Below, piece after piece: positions 34,889 to 42,714 of a stretch of DNA of 64,000 nucleotides. The DNA lies in NCBI RefSeq assembly GCF_000702605.1, contig NZ_JNIR01000001.1, positions 1,168,501 to 1,232,500 on the forward strand, read 5' to 3'. This DNA is from Exiguobacterium acetylicum DSM 20416. GTDB lineage: Bacteria > Bacillota > Bacilli > Exiguobacteriales > Exiguobacteriaceae. The notes beneath the pieces are model-generated. The model searched no databases. It worked only from the letters and a program-made list of their open reading frames with translations, and was not told where the DNA came from. Position numbers and translations under genes: made by a program. Every line of letters starts with the position of its first letter. Position 1 is the stretch's first letter.

Positions 34889-35095
34889 TCAGTCCCGTTG
34901 AAAGAACTGAATCCACCCTTCAATATCGAGCGCACCATCGCGCCATTTTCCAATCAAGAATCCGATCGCCGCGAAGGCTACGATAAGGATTGTCGGACCG
35001 AAGCCGATCGTCAAGAATAAGACGGCGAGGATCAGACCGGCAAGTCCTCCGATCAGTCGAAACCGATACGGATAGAGTGCTTCTCTTGTCTTCAT
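34889..35095 (-). CDS. DUF2273 small membrane protein
   Basis: A 68-residue protein with two hydrophobic segments (about 13-29 and 31-49) and a C-terminal WRDGALDIEGWIQFF. It matches DUF2273 proteins that sit between amaP and asp23 in many Bacillota. Role unknown; presumably part of the Asp23 membrane assembly. Ribosome-binding site AAGGAGGAGAGGGAAC. Confidence 0.85.
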   Translation of the reverse strand: MKTREALYPYRFRLIGGLAGLILAVLFLTIGFGPTILIVAFAAIGFLIGKWRDGALDIEGWIQFFQRD

Positions 35096-35110
35096 GTTCC
35101 CTCTCCTCCT

Positions 35111-35653
35111 TTAGACGACACGTTCCGATGTTTTCGTTTTCGTGTCACTGATCGTGACTTTCGTACTCGTTACCGGCAACTCAAGTAAGGATTCGACGGC
35201 TTGTTTAGCACGTTCTTGAATATCCTTCGCAATCGTTGGTAATCCTTCTTGTCCGAAGACCGAGCAGTCGACTTTCAAGGCGACCGTCTCTTTTTTCGAA
35301 TGGATATCGGCGTGGACACGCGGTGTCCGTACGCCACCAATCCCACGAATCGACTCTAACGCCGTCCGTTCGATCGTTTCCTTCGAAATCGTGATCGTTC
35401 CGTCACCCGTTTGGATCAACAGACGTTGACCTTTTGAGCGGCTGAATAATCCTGTGAATAATAGAATGACGAATACGAATGCTAAAAATCCTCCGATGGA
35501 TAGAACGGTATAGCTATACCATTGCTGATCCTGCCACTGCTCGATTAACGAACTGAGCCGTGGAACATCATACACACCGAGCACAAGCAGCCCGACACTG
35601 ACGAGTCCGAGTATGCCTATGATGACGAGTAAGAATCGATTGAACCCATTCAT
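35111..35653 (-). CDS. amaP: Alkaline shock response membrane anchor protein AmaP
   Basis: A 180-residue protein with two N-terminal membrane helices (about 5-27 and 48-70) and a C-terminal Asp23-like cytosolic domain (TISKETIERTALESIRGIGG, KVDCSVFGQEGLP). In Staphylococcus aureus AmaP anchors Asp23 to the membrane. The ATG at 35653 has the strong AAAGGAGAGGTGCAG site; an upstream in-frame start is not needed. First gene of the amaP-DUF2273-asp23 operon. Confidence 0.88.
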   Translation of the reverse strand: MNGFNRFLLVIIGILGLVSVGLLVLGVYDVPRLSSLIEQWQDQQWYSYTVLSIGGFLAFVFVILLFTGLFSRSKGQRLLIQTGDGTITISKETIERTALESIRGIGGVRTPRVHADIHSKKETVALKVDCSVFGQEGLPTIAKDIQERAKQAVESLLELPVTSTKVTISDTKTKTSERVV

Positions 35654-35732
35654 CTGCACCTCTCCTTTACGATTGTTAATTTCTTTCACCTAGGTGATTC
35701 AACACATGAACTATTATGTGTATGATGTGTTT

Positions 35733-35757
35733 ATTCCCGTTCATTCGAACCCGAAAC
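35733..35757 (-). promoter_or_regulatory. Sigma-B-type promoter of the amaP operon
   Basis: On the minus strand GTTTCG, a 13-bp spacer and GGGAAT match the sigma-B consensus (GTTT...GGGWAT). It lies about 80 bp before amaP. The asp23 operon is a standard sigma-B marker in staphylococci, which supports the assignment. Confidence 0.6.
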
Positions 35758-35847
35758 ATTTACATACACTTTTGTTAAAATGTTCATACATTCTGATTAT
35801 TCAGACTATAATCAACGAAACAAGTGGATTATTTACTATATTTAACG

Positions 35848-35879
35848 AAAAAAGACCTCTTTCAACTAAAAAGAAGTCA
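35848..35879 (-). terminator. Terminator of the frameshifted gene at 35938
   Basis: On the minus strand TGACTTCTTT pairs with AAAGAGGTC, followed by six T. It lies about 60 bp beyond the stop at 35938. Confidence 0.6.
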
Positions 35880-35937
35880 ATAATCTAATTCATTTATCAT
35901 CTCTCGTATACTTCGTCAATACGTTTTTTGAAAATGA

Positions 35938-36380
35938 TCACTCTACTTCGATCGGAACGGTAAAATAACCGTTTACTTCTTTCCACCCCGCTTTGATCTG
36001 GTAGACATATTTTCCAGGGGTCGTTGGCAAAGTGATATTTTCGACGTCCTGAAACGTCTCAAGCTTTTTTCCATCTGTAATCGACCACAGTTCAACGGCG
36101 ACAGATTTCGGATAGGGACCACTTTGAAAAAGAATTGACATCTGTTCTTCTGGTGCAACACGTTCACCTTGTTTCTTTTTTACTTGTGCAACTGGTCCGA
36201 CCTTTACATCAGACGTCTCCCCTAAAAAAATCCAGACCACGTATAGGTTCCTAAGTAGACCTTTGCTTCACGATTTTCAATCGTCACGTCAGGTGCTGGT
36301 GGTTGATGGCGGAATGGATCCAGTGAGAAGAGTAACCCTAAACTAATCAGCAATATTCCAATAAACGTTTGTTGTTTCAC
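35938..36380 (-). pseudogene. Exported hypothetical protein interrupted by a frameshift in a T7 tract
   Basis: The gene probably starts at the GTG at 36380 (TAGGAGGTTGCCTC upstream) with a hydrophobic N-terminus (FIGILLISLGLLFSL). Its frame reads KVYLGTYTWSGFF then meets TAG at a run of seven T (minus strand; plus 36224-36230). The rest lies in the next frame (GETSDVKVGPVAQ through YFTVPIEVE, stop 35938). One extra T gives a single product of about 147 residues. The mature part looks like a beta-sandwich (GKYVYQIKAGWKEVNGYFTV). No family recognised. Confidence 0.7.
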
Positions 36381-36465
36381 GAGGCAACCTCCTACACAAT
36401 GTTTTCAAATCAACAAAAGCGGCAATACCTTTCAAATAGTACGTTATTCAGAAGGAGGAGTTCAG

Positions 36466-37194
36466 ATGATTCAAGATAAAGTCGTCATCATTACAGGAGC
36501 ATCAAGCGGGATTGGGGAAGCAACCGCTAAAGAACTTGCAAAACAAGGCGCTAGACTCGTTCTTGCCGCACGTCGGGAAGATCGTTTACAAGAACTCGTC
36601 AAAGCCGTTGAAGCAGAAGGTGGTCAAGCCGTCTATCAAGTGACGGATGTCACTGATCGCGAGCAAGTCGATGCACTCGCTAAACTTGCGAAAGACAAGT
36701 TCGGTTCTGTTGATGTCATTATCAACAATGCTGGATTGATGCCACTATCACACCTCCATAAGAATCAGCAAGACGAATGGAACACGATGGTCGACGTCAA
36801 CATCAAGGGTGTCCTACACGGGATTGGCGCAGTCTTGCCGTACATGCGTGAGCAAAAAAGCGGACACGTCATCAATATCTCGTCCGTCGCAGGTCATGAA
36901 GTCATGCCGTCAAGCGCCGTCTATAGCGGTACGAAATTCGCCGTTCGTGCGATCACGGAAGGTCTCCGCAAGGAAGAATCGGTCGACAATCATATCCGCG
37001 CAACAATCATCTCACCGGGAGCGGTCGATACAGAACTGAAGGACCATATCTCGGATGAAGAGATCAAACAAGGAATCGGTGACTTAAAAGCCATCGATGC
37101 GAGTGCGATTGCGCGTGCCATCGCTTATGCCGTTAACGAGCCAGAGGATGTCGCGATCAACGAGATCTTGATCCGTCCAACCGCTCAACGTTAA
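36466..37194 (+). CDS. Short-chain dehydrogenase/reductase (YdfG-like)
   Basis: An SDR of 242 residues: cofactor loop ITGASSGIGEATA, the basic AARREDR after strand 2 (favouring NADPH), NNAGLMP, catalytic Ser in ISSVAG and YSGTK. It resembles the YdfG/serine 3-dehydrogenase-like NADP-dependent group. AGAAGGAGGAGTTCAG precedes the ATG. It is monogenic, with a terminator 20 bp after the stop. Confidence 0.9.
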   Translation: MIQDKVVIITGASSGIGEATAKELAKQGARLVLAARREDRLQELVKAVEAEGGQAVYQVTDVTDREQVDALAKLAKDKFGSVDVIINNAGLMPLSHLHKNQQDEWNTMVDVNIKGVLHGIGAVLPYMREQKSGHVINISSVAGHEVMPSSAVYSGTKFAVRAITEGLRKEESVDNHIRATIISPGAVDTELKDHISDEEIKQGIGDLKAIDASAIARAIAYAVNEPEDVAINEILIRPTAQR

Positions 37195-37212
37195 TTAAAT
37201 CTAGATTTGTAG

Positions 37213-37254
37213 ACAAGACCCCTCATTAGCCGTTTGGATAATGAGGGATCTTGT
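37213..37254. terminator. Terminator-like hairpin between the SDR and the luciferase-like gene
   Basis: ACAAGACCCCTCATTA pairs with TAATGAGGGATCTTGT, with one mismatch. It separates two convergent genes and could serve both. Confidence 0.75.
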
Positions 37255-37259
37255 TATGT

Positions 37260-38228
37260 TTAAAGTAGTCGTTCCGCGATGAGCTGGTACGATTGCAATC
37301 GCTTTTTTTGATCAAAGGCATTATTGATCAGTAAAAACTGATCCGTTTGATAACGCGTTGCTAAAGCCTTCAGTTCACGTTCGACGATGTCCGGTGTCCC
37401 AACGATCGCCCGCCGTCGATCTTTGCGAATCCGCTCCGTTTGTACGTCATTCCAGACCTTTGCTTCTGTCGTCGTAAACGACGGAACGATTGAATTCCCG
37501 AGTCGGACGCCTTGAATCCAGGCATCTTGTGTCCGAGCGAGACGCTCTGCTTCTTCTTGTGTCGGGGCACAGATGACGAAGACACAGACGATGACGTTCT
37601 TCCCGCCTGCTTCGCGATATGTCGAAAGCGTCTCTTCCCAACGATCCGGATTAATGAAGTGACCAAACACGAGACCACGGTCTTGTTCTGCTGCAATCCG
37701 CGCACTACGTGGCGACAGACCCAGGATTGAAATTGGCGACGGTTGTCGGTCACGCGGTGTCGTCTTGACGATCCGGTACGGGTGTCGATTCGATAGACTG
37801 TCTGTCAAGAAGCCCGCCGTTTCATTGACAAGTCGACTAAACTCAGTCGCTCGGTTTTCTTCTCCATCCGTCAACGCAAGTCGTGTCCGCTCACTCCCAC
37901 CTGGCGAATTGCCGATTCCAAGTTCGATTCGCCCCGGATAAAACGCATCAAGTGTCGCAAAACTCTCGGCGACTTTCAGCGGATGATATTGCGGTAACAG
38001 TATCCCTCCTGATCCAAGCTTGATTGTCTCGGTCTGCGCACCCATTCGGGCGATGAACAGTTCCGGTGCCGCACTGAGCAACCCGTTCGTATTATGATGT
38101 TCTGCGAACCAGTACCGTTCATAACCGAGTCGCTCGGCTTCTAAGACGAGTCGTTCCGTCGCTTCCATCGTCGCTTCGACCGTATCGCCTTCATGTAACG
38201 GTACTTGATCGAGTATTCCAAGTCGCAT
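37260..38228 (-). CDS. LLM-class flavin-dependent oxidoreductase (luciferase-like)
   Basis: A luciferase-like monooxygenase family protein of 322 residues with a TIM-barrel pattern. Typical segments are WFAEHHN (about 42-48), IKLGSGGILLPQYHPLKVAE, PGRIELGIGNSPGG and LGLSPRSARIAAEQDRGLVFG. It belongs to the MsnO8-like subgroup (YceB/YddN in Bacillus) that uses reduced FMN; substrate unknown. The ATG at 38228 lies 8 bases after AGGAGG; the adjacent upstream GTG is closer than usual. Confidence 0.87.
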   Translation of the reverse strand: MRLGILDQVPLHEGDTVEATMEATERLVLEAERLGYERYWFAEHHNTNGLLSAAPELFIARMGAQTETIKLGSGGILLPQYHPLKVAESFATLDAFYPGRIELGIGNSPGGSERTRLALTDGEENRATEFSRLVNETAGFLTDSLSNRHPYRIVKTTPRDRQPSPISILGLSPRSARIAAEQDRGLVFGHFINPDRWEETLSTYREAGGKNVIVCVFVICAPTQEEAERLARTQDAWIQGVRLGNSIVPSFTTTEAKVWNDVQTERIRKDRRRAIVGTPDIVERELKALATRYQTDQFLLINNAFDQKKRLQSYQLIAERLL

Positions 38229-38290
38229 CACACATTCCTCCTCTACCCTATTAGTGTAAAGGGTGATGGAAAGGAGTTCAAAAACGAGGC

Positions 38291-38983
38291 TCAGACACGA
38301 ACGAGACGATCTTCGATGATGACGCCATCTCGCATCTCAATCGTCCGGTTCGCTCGTTCCGCAAGTGCCGGATCGTGGGTGACGAACAAGACGCCGCAGC
38401 CCTTCTCTTCGTTCAACGACCGTAAGAGATTGAAGATGATTTCCCCCGTATCCGTATCGAGGTTCCCTGTCGGCTCATCGGCAAGTAACCATTTCGGTTC
38501 ATGGACAAGTGCGCGGGCAACAGCAACCCGTTGTTGTTGTCCACCAGAGAGTTGCGACGGCAAACTGCCCGTTTTATCGGCGAGACCCACTTGCGCGAGT
38601 AACTGCTCGGCGCGTTCTTTTTTATCGTATGGTACTTTTCGACCGAACAGTGGCGCCATGACATTCTCAAGCGCCGTCAGCGTCGGAATCAAATGAAACT
38701 GCTGGAAGATGAAGCCGATGTTTTCGAACCGGAAGTCGGATAATTCTTTGCTGTTTAATTTGTTGATCGGTTTCCCGTCATAGTGCAACTCCCCGCTCGT
38801 CGGACGATCGAGCGTTCCGATTAGACTGAGTAACGTCGACTTTCCAGAACCAGATGGTCCGATAATCGAGATAAAATCACCCGCTTCGAGTGTCACGTCG
38901 ATATCTTGTAACGCATGTGTCTCGACACCGTCTCCTGAAAATGATTTCCCCATCTGTTTACATTGAAATGTGCCTTCCATATG
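38291..38983 (-). CDS. MacB/LolD-type ABC transporter ATPase without adjacent permease
   Basis: An ATPase of 230 residues: Walker A GPSGSGKST, FIFQQFHLIPTLTA Q-loop, signature LSGGQQQRV, Walker B WLLADEPTGNLD and H-loop VTHD. It belongs to the MacB/FtsE/BceA-type group that works with FtsX-fold permeases. No permease lies on either side; it might serve the permease at 55836 or one elsewhere. It resembles the ATPase at 54323 closely (shared GFIFQQFHL and LFVTHD). GGAGGGTTACAT precedes the ATG. Confidence 0.88.
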   Translation of the reverse strand, partial: HMEGTFQCKQMGKSFSGDGVETHALQDIDVTLEAGDFISIIGPSGSGKSTLLSLIGTLDRPTSGELHYDGKPINKLNSKELSDFRFENIGFIFQQFHLIPTLTALENVMAPLFGRKVPYDKKERAEQLLAQVGLADKTGSLPSQLSGGQQQRVAVARALVHEPKWLLADEPTGNLDTDTGEIIFNLLRSLNEEKGCGVLFVTHDPALAERANRTIEMRDGVIIEDRLVRV

Positions 38984-39059
38984 TAACCCTCCATTTATTC
39001 GTGATAACGTACTATTCAAGAATTTATTGGGAATTCCTTCAAAATGAAAGGAAATAAAA

Positions 39060-39093
39060 AACAGTATTCTTGAGGAACAAGAATACTGTCAAG
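39060..39093 (-). terminator. Rho-independent terminator of the membrane protein gene at 39089
   Basis: On the minus strand GACAGTATTCTTG pairs with CAAGAATACTGTT, followed by T-rich sequence; it overlaps the stop codon. Confidence 0.85.
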
Positions 39094-39508
39094 AAACACG
39101 TGGTTGAATGGAAACGAAATTTTTGCGATAGATGATCTCGTACGGTAAAACGAACAACAGACAGGCAAGAGCCGTGAACTGAATCATGCTGCCGATCGGT
39201 GGTAAGGGAGATAGCGAAGCTTCGTGCCACGCTTCATATAGACCGATGAATAGAAACAAGACGACGGCACTCGTCGTCACGTAAATGAGTAGACGAAGAG
39301 TTAACGGATAGTGGCGAACAATCCATAACATCGGTAAACCAAAGATAAAATAGGATAACGTCATCGCAAACGTTCCGAACTGATAGACGATTTCAAAATC
39401 GATCGTCGTCAAGAACGAATACGCCGTGAACGCTAAGAACGAAAGAATCGTCACGACAGCCGCATAACTGATCCAGCGCAAACGGTTGGCTCCTCTCCTA
39501 AATGTCAT
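39089..39508 (-). CDS. Integral membrane protein, unknown
   Basis: A 139-residue protein with four predicted membrane helices (about 14-34, 42-62, 70-90 and 106-124) and a basic N-terminus. No conserved motif I recognise. Separated from the ABC ATPase gene by a terminator, so not evidently its permease. The ribosome-binding site AGGAGAGGAGC lies inside the first codons upstream of an alternative ATG; the start is uncertain. Confidence 0.6.
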   Translation of the reverse strand: MTFRRGANRLRWISYAAVVTILSFLAFTAYSFLTTIDFEIVYQFGTFAMTLSYFIFGLPMLWIVRHYPLTLRLLIYVTTSAVVLFLFIGLYEAWHEASLSPLPPIGSMIQFTALACLLFVLPYEIIYRKNFVSIQPRVS

Positions 39509-39677
39509 TCCTGTGCGCGCGATCGCGACAGAAACCGGATATGTACAATTAGTGTAGGCAGTCCGATTTCATTTGTCAATTGTCTTCAGATTGACTTATT
39601 CAGTCTCTGTACGATTGCATTGGAAGCGAATTCATTGAATAATGGAAAAAAGGAACTAGGAAAGTGAGGTTTTACCG

Positions 39678-40196
39678 ATGGAGGAACCATTAACGATGTT
39701 TCGTGACCGCTTTGAAGCTACTTCTGACCTGCACGATGGTCCTTCGTATGACGAGGTCGAATCACGTCTGACGTCATCGAAACGAGCAGCACTTGCTTGG
39801 ATGGAAGAGACGGGCGGCAAGCCGAACGTCTTAAAAATGGAAGGAAGATTCGTCATCATCGACACTGCCAAAGAAAGTCCCTCAGGTCGCCGAAGTGTCT
39901 GTTTGGATGAGTCCGCTCGACTCGGTCGAAAGAAAAATACGCCGGCAGCAAGTGTCGAGTCGATGATTGAGAAGCTAGAGGTGCACCTCTTAACACCAGA
40001 GCAGTATCAAGAATTGCAGACGCAGTTTTCGTTTGACGAAAAAACCTCCAGTTGGCTTGCGACACCGGACGCAATTCGTCATAAAGGCGGCGCCTTGTTC
40101 GGAGACCGTCGTTATGAGACAACGTTCATCTATCACAACGGGGCGGATTCCTATTATGCAAGCCGAGGATTTCGTGTCTTCATTGAGCTAGACTAA
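39678..40196 (+). CDS. DUF4256 family protein
   Basis: A 172-residue cytosolic protein matching the DUF4256 pattern: WMEETGGKPNVL, ESPSGRRSVCLDESARLGRKKN, DEKTSSWLATPDAIRHKGGALFGDRRY and YHNGADSYYASRGFR (given here as separate pieces). The function of the family is unknown. Start set at the ATG after AAAGTGAGGTTTTACCG; an internal ATG at codon 7 is possible. Single gene with its own terminator. Confidence 0.85.
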   Translation: MEEPLTMFRDRFEATSDLHDGPSYDEVESRLTSSKRAALAWMEETGGKPNVLKMEGRFVIIDTAKESPSGRRSVCLDESARLGRKKNTPAASVESMIEKLEVHLLTPEQYQELQTQFSFDEKTSSWLATPDAIRHKGGALFGDRRYETTFIYHNGADSYYASRGFRVFIELD

Positions 40197-40198
40197 TC

Positions 40199-40233
40199 AA
40201 AAAACACGCTACGATTGGAGTAGCGTGTTTTTT
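40199..40233 (+). terminator. Rho-independent terminator of the DUF4256 gene
   Basis: AAAACACGCTAC pairs with GTAGCGTGTTTT around GATTGGA, followed by T. Confidence 0.9.
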
Positions 40234-40288
40234 GTAAATTACAGGGAATAAAACCCAATTATGATATGATGGTCGATGAGTAGAGGAG

Positions 40289-41194
40289 GTGGACGTCATA
40301 TTTGTATTGGGATTGATTGTAGGTGGTCTTCTAATGTTGATCAGTTTCCGGTTATTCCGCCAGCAACAGCCGGATACGATCGCATTGTGTAAAGATATCT
40401 TCTACGTGTTCGAAGTGCAGCCGGAATATCGGTTTCGTTATATCAGTCCTTCCCTCGATGACCATATGGGGAAAGGCGTGGCAGCAGCCAGCTACATGGA
40501 TCCAGACGAGTGTTTCGCACGCATTCATCCGGAAGACGTCGAAGTCTTGATGTCGAAGATTTCGGGCGATTGTGACTACGAGCAGCCGTTTCGGCAACGC
40601 TGGCGGACGAATGACGAAACGTATGTCTGGTTCGAAGAATATGCGACGCCGATTCGCGAAAATGGACAGATCGTTGCCATTCAAGGTGTGATCCGCAACA
40701 TTGACGAGCAGTTGAAATCACAACAGGCATTGCTCGATCAATACCGGATTGATTCCTTAACGCGGCTCGGTAATCGACACGCCTTCAACGAGGCTGTCCG
40801 CAAGCTCGATCAAGAGAAGACGTATGGGTTGATTCTGCTTGACTTGAATGAACTAAAAGAGCTCAACGACCGGTTCGGTCATGCGGTCGGTGATGCCTTG
40901 CTTGAACAAACAGGACTCTGCATCCGCCGCTTGACAGATCATGGCTACCGAATCGGTGGTGATGAATTCGTCTTGATCGACAGTAGTCCATCGATTGAGA
41001 CGTTTGAAGCGTTCGTCGAACACGTCCGCTCGACGTTCGCGACGCACGAGATTGAACTTGCAATCGGCGCTGTTCATACGACAACAGGACGCCGTGTCGA
41101 CGACGTCCTGCATGAGGCAGATGAGCAGATGTATCAAGAGAAGGTGAACGAACGCTTAAGTCGTCAGCATCGATTGGTGCGCCTGAAGCAGTAA
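40289..41194 (+). CDS. Membrane-anchored PAS-GGDEF diguanylate cyclase
   Basis: A 301-residue protein: an N-terminal membrane helix (about 4-22), a PAS domain (about 38-140, with YRFRYISPSLDDHMG) and a GGDEF domain (about 155-290). The active-site loop is intact (RIGGDEFVLI), and LGNRHAFNEA and LDLNELKELNDRFGHAVGD are typical, so cyclic di-GMP synthesis is expected. There is no RxxD inhibitory site upstream of the motif. The start is uncertain: GTG at 40289 lies on the ribosome-binding site GAGGAGG itself. The 3' end overlaps a convergent hydrolase gene by 39 bp. Confidence 0.85.
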   Translation: MDVIFVLGLIVGGLLMLISFRLFRQQQPDTIALCKDIFYVFEVQPEYRFRYISPSLDDHMGKGVAAASYMDPDECFARIHPEDVEVLMSKISGDCDYEQPFRQRWRTNDETYVWFEEYATPIRENGQIVAIQGVIRNIDEQLKSQQALLDQYRIDSLTRLGNRHAFNEAVRKLDQEKTYGLILLDLNELKELNDRFGHAVGDALLEQTGLCIRRLTDHGYRIGGDEFVLIDSSPSIETFEAFVEHVRSTFATHEIELAIGAVHTTTGRRVDDVLHEADEQMYQEKVNERLSRQHRLVRLKQ

Positions 41195-41845
41195 GGCGTT
41201 GAAGCGTTCCGGTTGATCGAGATTCGCTGTATGCCCGGCTCCCTCGACCGGTAAGACGATGACGTTCGGCACGTGTGCCGCAACGAACGCGGTTGCGTCG
41301 ACTTCGTAGTCCTCATTCGTCCCGTTTAGGATGACGACTGGAAGCGTGATCGACTGCAACATCGTTTCCGTCATTGTTGGGAAACGGAACGTCATCAAAT
41401 CGAGGACTGCTCGTGCCGTCGTTTTCCAAGTCGGACCATGCAGTTTTTCGAACTGAAGCGCAATGTCCGGTGCATGCTGGTCGATGTTAAGAAAATAGTC
41501 CCGTTGCTCGTGCATCAACGGTTCCATCGCTTCCGGAATGAACGGTGAATAACCCGTCACGATAACACCTTCGAGTTCGTCAGGTGGCTCGAGTGCCAAT
41601 TTCATCGCAAGCGTCGCCCCAAGCGACAAGCCGAGAATCCACCCTGGACCTTCCTGTGCCATCCGTTCACGGATGGCACGTGTTGCTTGTGATAAGTAAT
41701 CCTCCGTTGCTGGCTCCGTCGTCATTCCGTGACCAGGCAGATCAATCGGAATAAATGTAAACTCATCCGCTAAAGCAGATAGCTGTGGTGCAAAGTGTGT
41801 CGTTGCCGTTCCCATTAATCCATGTAATACGTACATGCGTGTCAT
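41156..41845 (-). CDS. Alpha/beta hydrolase
   Basis: A hydrolase of 229 residues of the MenH/peroxidase-like type: HGLMGTATTHF, nucleophile elbow LGLSLGATLA (Ser), acid in VILNGTNEDYEVD and catalytic His in EGAGHTANLDQPE. Substrate unknown. Its ATG overlaps the stop of the upstream hydrolase gene by 4 bp (ATGA), so the two hydrolases form an operon. The 3' end runs 39 bp into the convergent GGDEF gene. Confidence 0.83.
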   Translation of the reverse strand: MTRMYVLHGLMGTATTHFAPQLSALADEFTFIPIDLPGHGMTTEPATEDYLSQATRAIRERMAQEGPGWILGLSLGATLAMKLALEPPDELEGVIVTGYSPFIPEAMEPLMHEQRDYFLNIDQHAPDIALQFEKLHGPTWKTTARAVLDLMTFRFPTMTETMLQSITLPVVILNGTNEDYEVDATAFVAAHVPNVIVLPVEGAGHTANLDQPERFNALLLQAHQSMLTT

Positions 41846-42687
41846 ACAGTAAACTCCTTCGGTTGATGTAGTGTCAATATGGCTTCTGCAATGACGTCCG
41901 GACGATCATGATGCATCATGTGCGACGTTCCCGGAACGAACGTCACGTTCGCCTGATAAGATAGATTCGCCTGTCGTCGAATCAATTCCTGCCATTTTTC
42001 TTCCATCCGTTCCAGTTCATCTTTCGGAAAACCAGCAGCCAACATCGTCTCGATCGACTGCGCTTTGTCCCGTCCAAGAACCGTTAACGGGACACCGAGA
42101 TCGCGCATGAGTGGTTGAAGATCTTTCGCATCAGCTTTCCACTGCGTGATGATCGCATGCATCGACCGGTAATATGCTGGGTTCCAATCCGTACGGTCAT
42201 CCCCGTCCGGGAAACGGTCACGTAAATCAGTTGCTTTTGATAGTTCTTCGAACCGGTCGATCCAGACTGCGTCATCCCCTTCTTGATCGAGTGTCGGTGT
42301 ATCGAGCTGATCGAGTTCTGCTAAGTCAACGGATGTCGCATCCACGAGGACGAGTCCAGCTACACGTTCCGGATATTGTAAGGCGAAAGCTTGCGCGACG
42401 AGTCCACCGTAAGAATGTCCGACGAGCGTGACCGGAGTCGTAATATTCGTCGCGTTCAGGAACTGTTCGATTTGCCGTAAGATGCCGGTCGTCCCGTTCA
42501 TATAATCTTCCGACCACTCATGCGGATGGAAGGTGACGACCCGGTAGTCCGGCGTTAGTTTCGTCAAAATGTCTGACCAGTCCTGGTATGTCCCACCGAG
42601 GGATGGCAATAGTAACAACGGTCGACCTGTCGAACCGTCATCATAATACGTCACTTGTTTTCCCAGTACTTGAATACATCGTTCCAT
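41842..42687 (-). CDS. Alpha/beta hydrolase
   Basis: A second hydrolase (281 residues) with LLLPSLGGTYQDW (oxyanion region), nucleophile elbow LVGHSYGGLVAQ (Ser), LVLVDATSVDL, and a catalytic His in GTSHMMHHDRPD. The long insertion between strand 6 and the acid residue (about 120-200) is a cap domain. Start set at the ATG after GAGGAGTGATTATA. Only 27 bp separate it from the divergent HAD gene, so the promoters must overlap the genes. Confidence 0.82.
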   Translation of the reverse strand: MERCIQVLGKQVTYYDDGSTGRPLLLLPSLGGTYQDWSDILTKLTPDYRVVTFHPHEWSEDYMNGTTGILRQIEQFLNATNITTPVTLVGHSYGGLVAQAFALQYPERVAGLVLVDATSVDLAELDQLDTPTLDQEGDDAVWIDRFEELSKATDLRDRFPDGDDRTDWNPAYYRSMHAIITQWKADAKDLQPLMRDLGVPLTVLGRDKAQSIETMLAAGFPKDELERMEEKWQELIRRQANLSYQANVTFVPGTSHMMHHDRPDVIAEAILTLHQPKEFTV

Positions 42688-42714
42688 TATAATCACTCCT
42701 CTATACTTTGAAAG

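Noticed and set aside
35694-35888. 64-residue plus-strand frame upstream of amaP
   Set aside because: AT-rich, overlaps the sigma-B-like promoter and a terminator, and lacks a ribosome-binding site.
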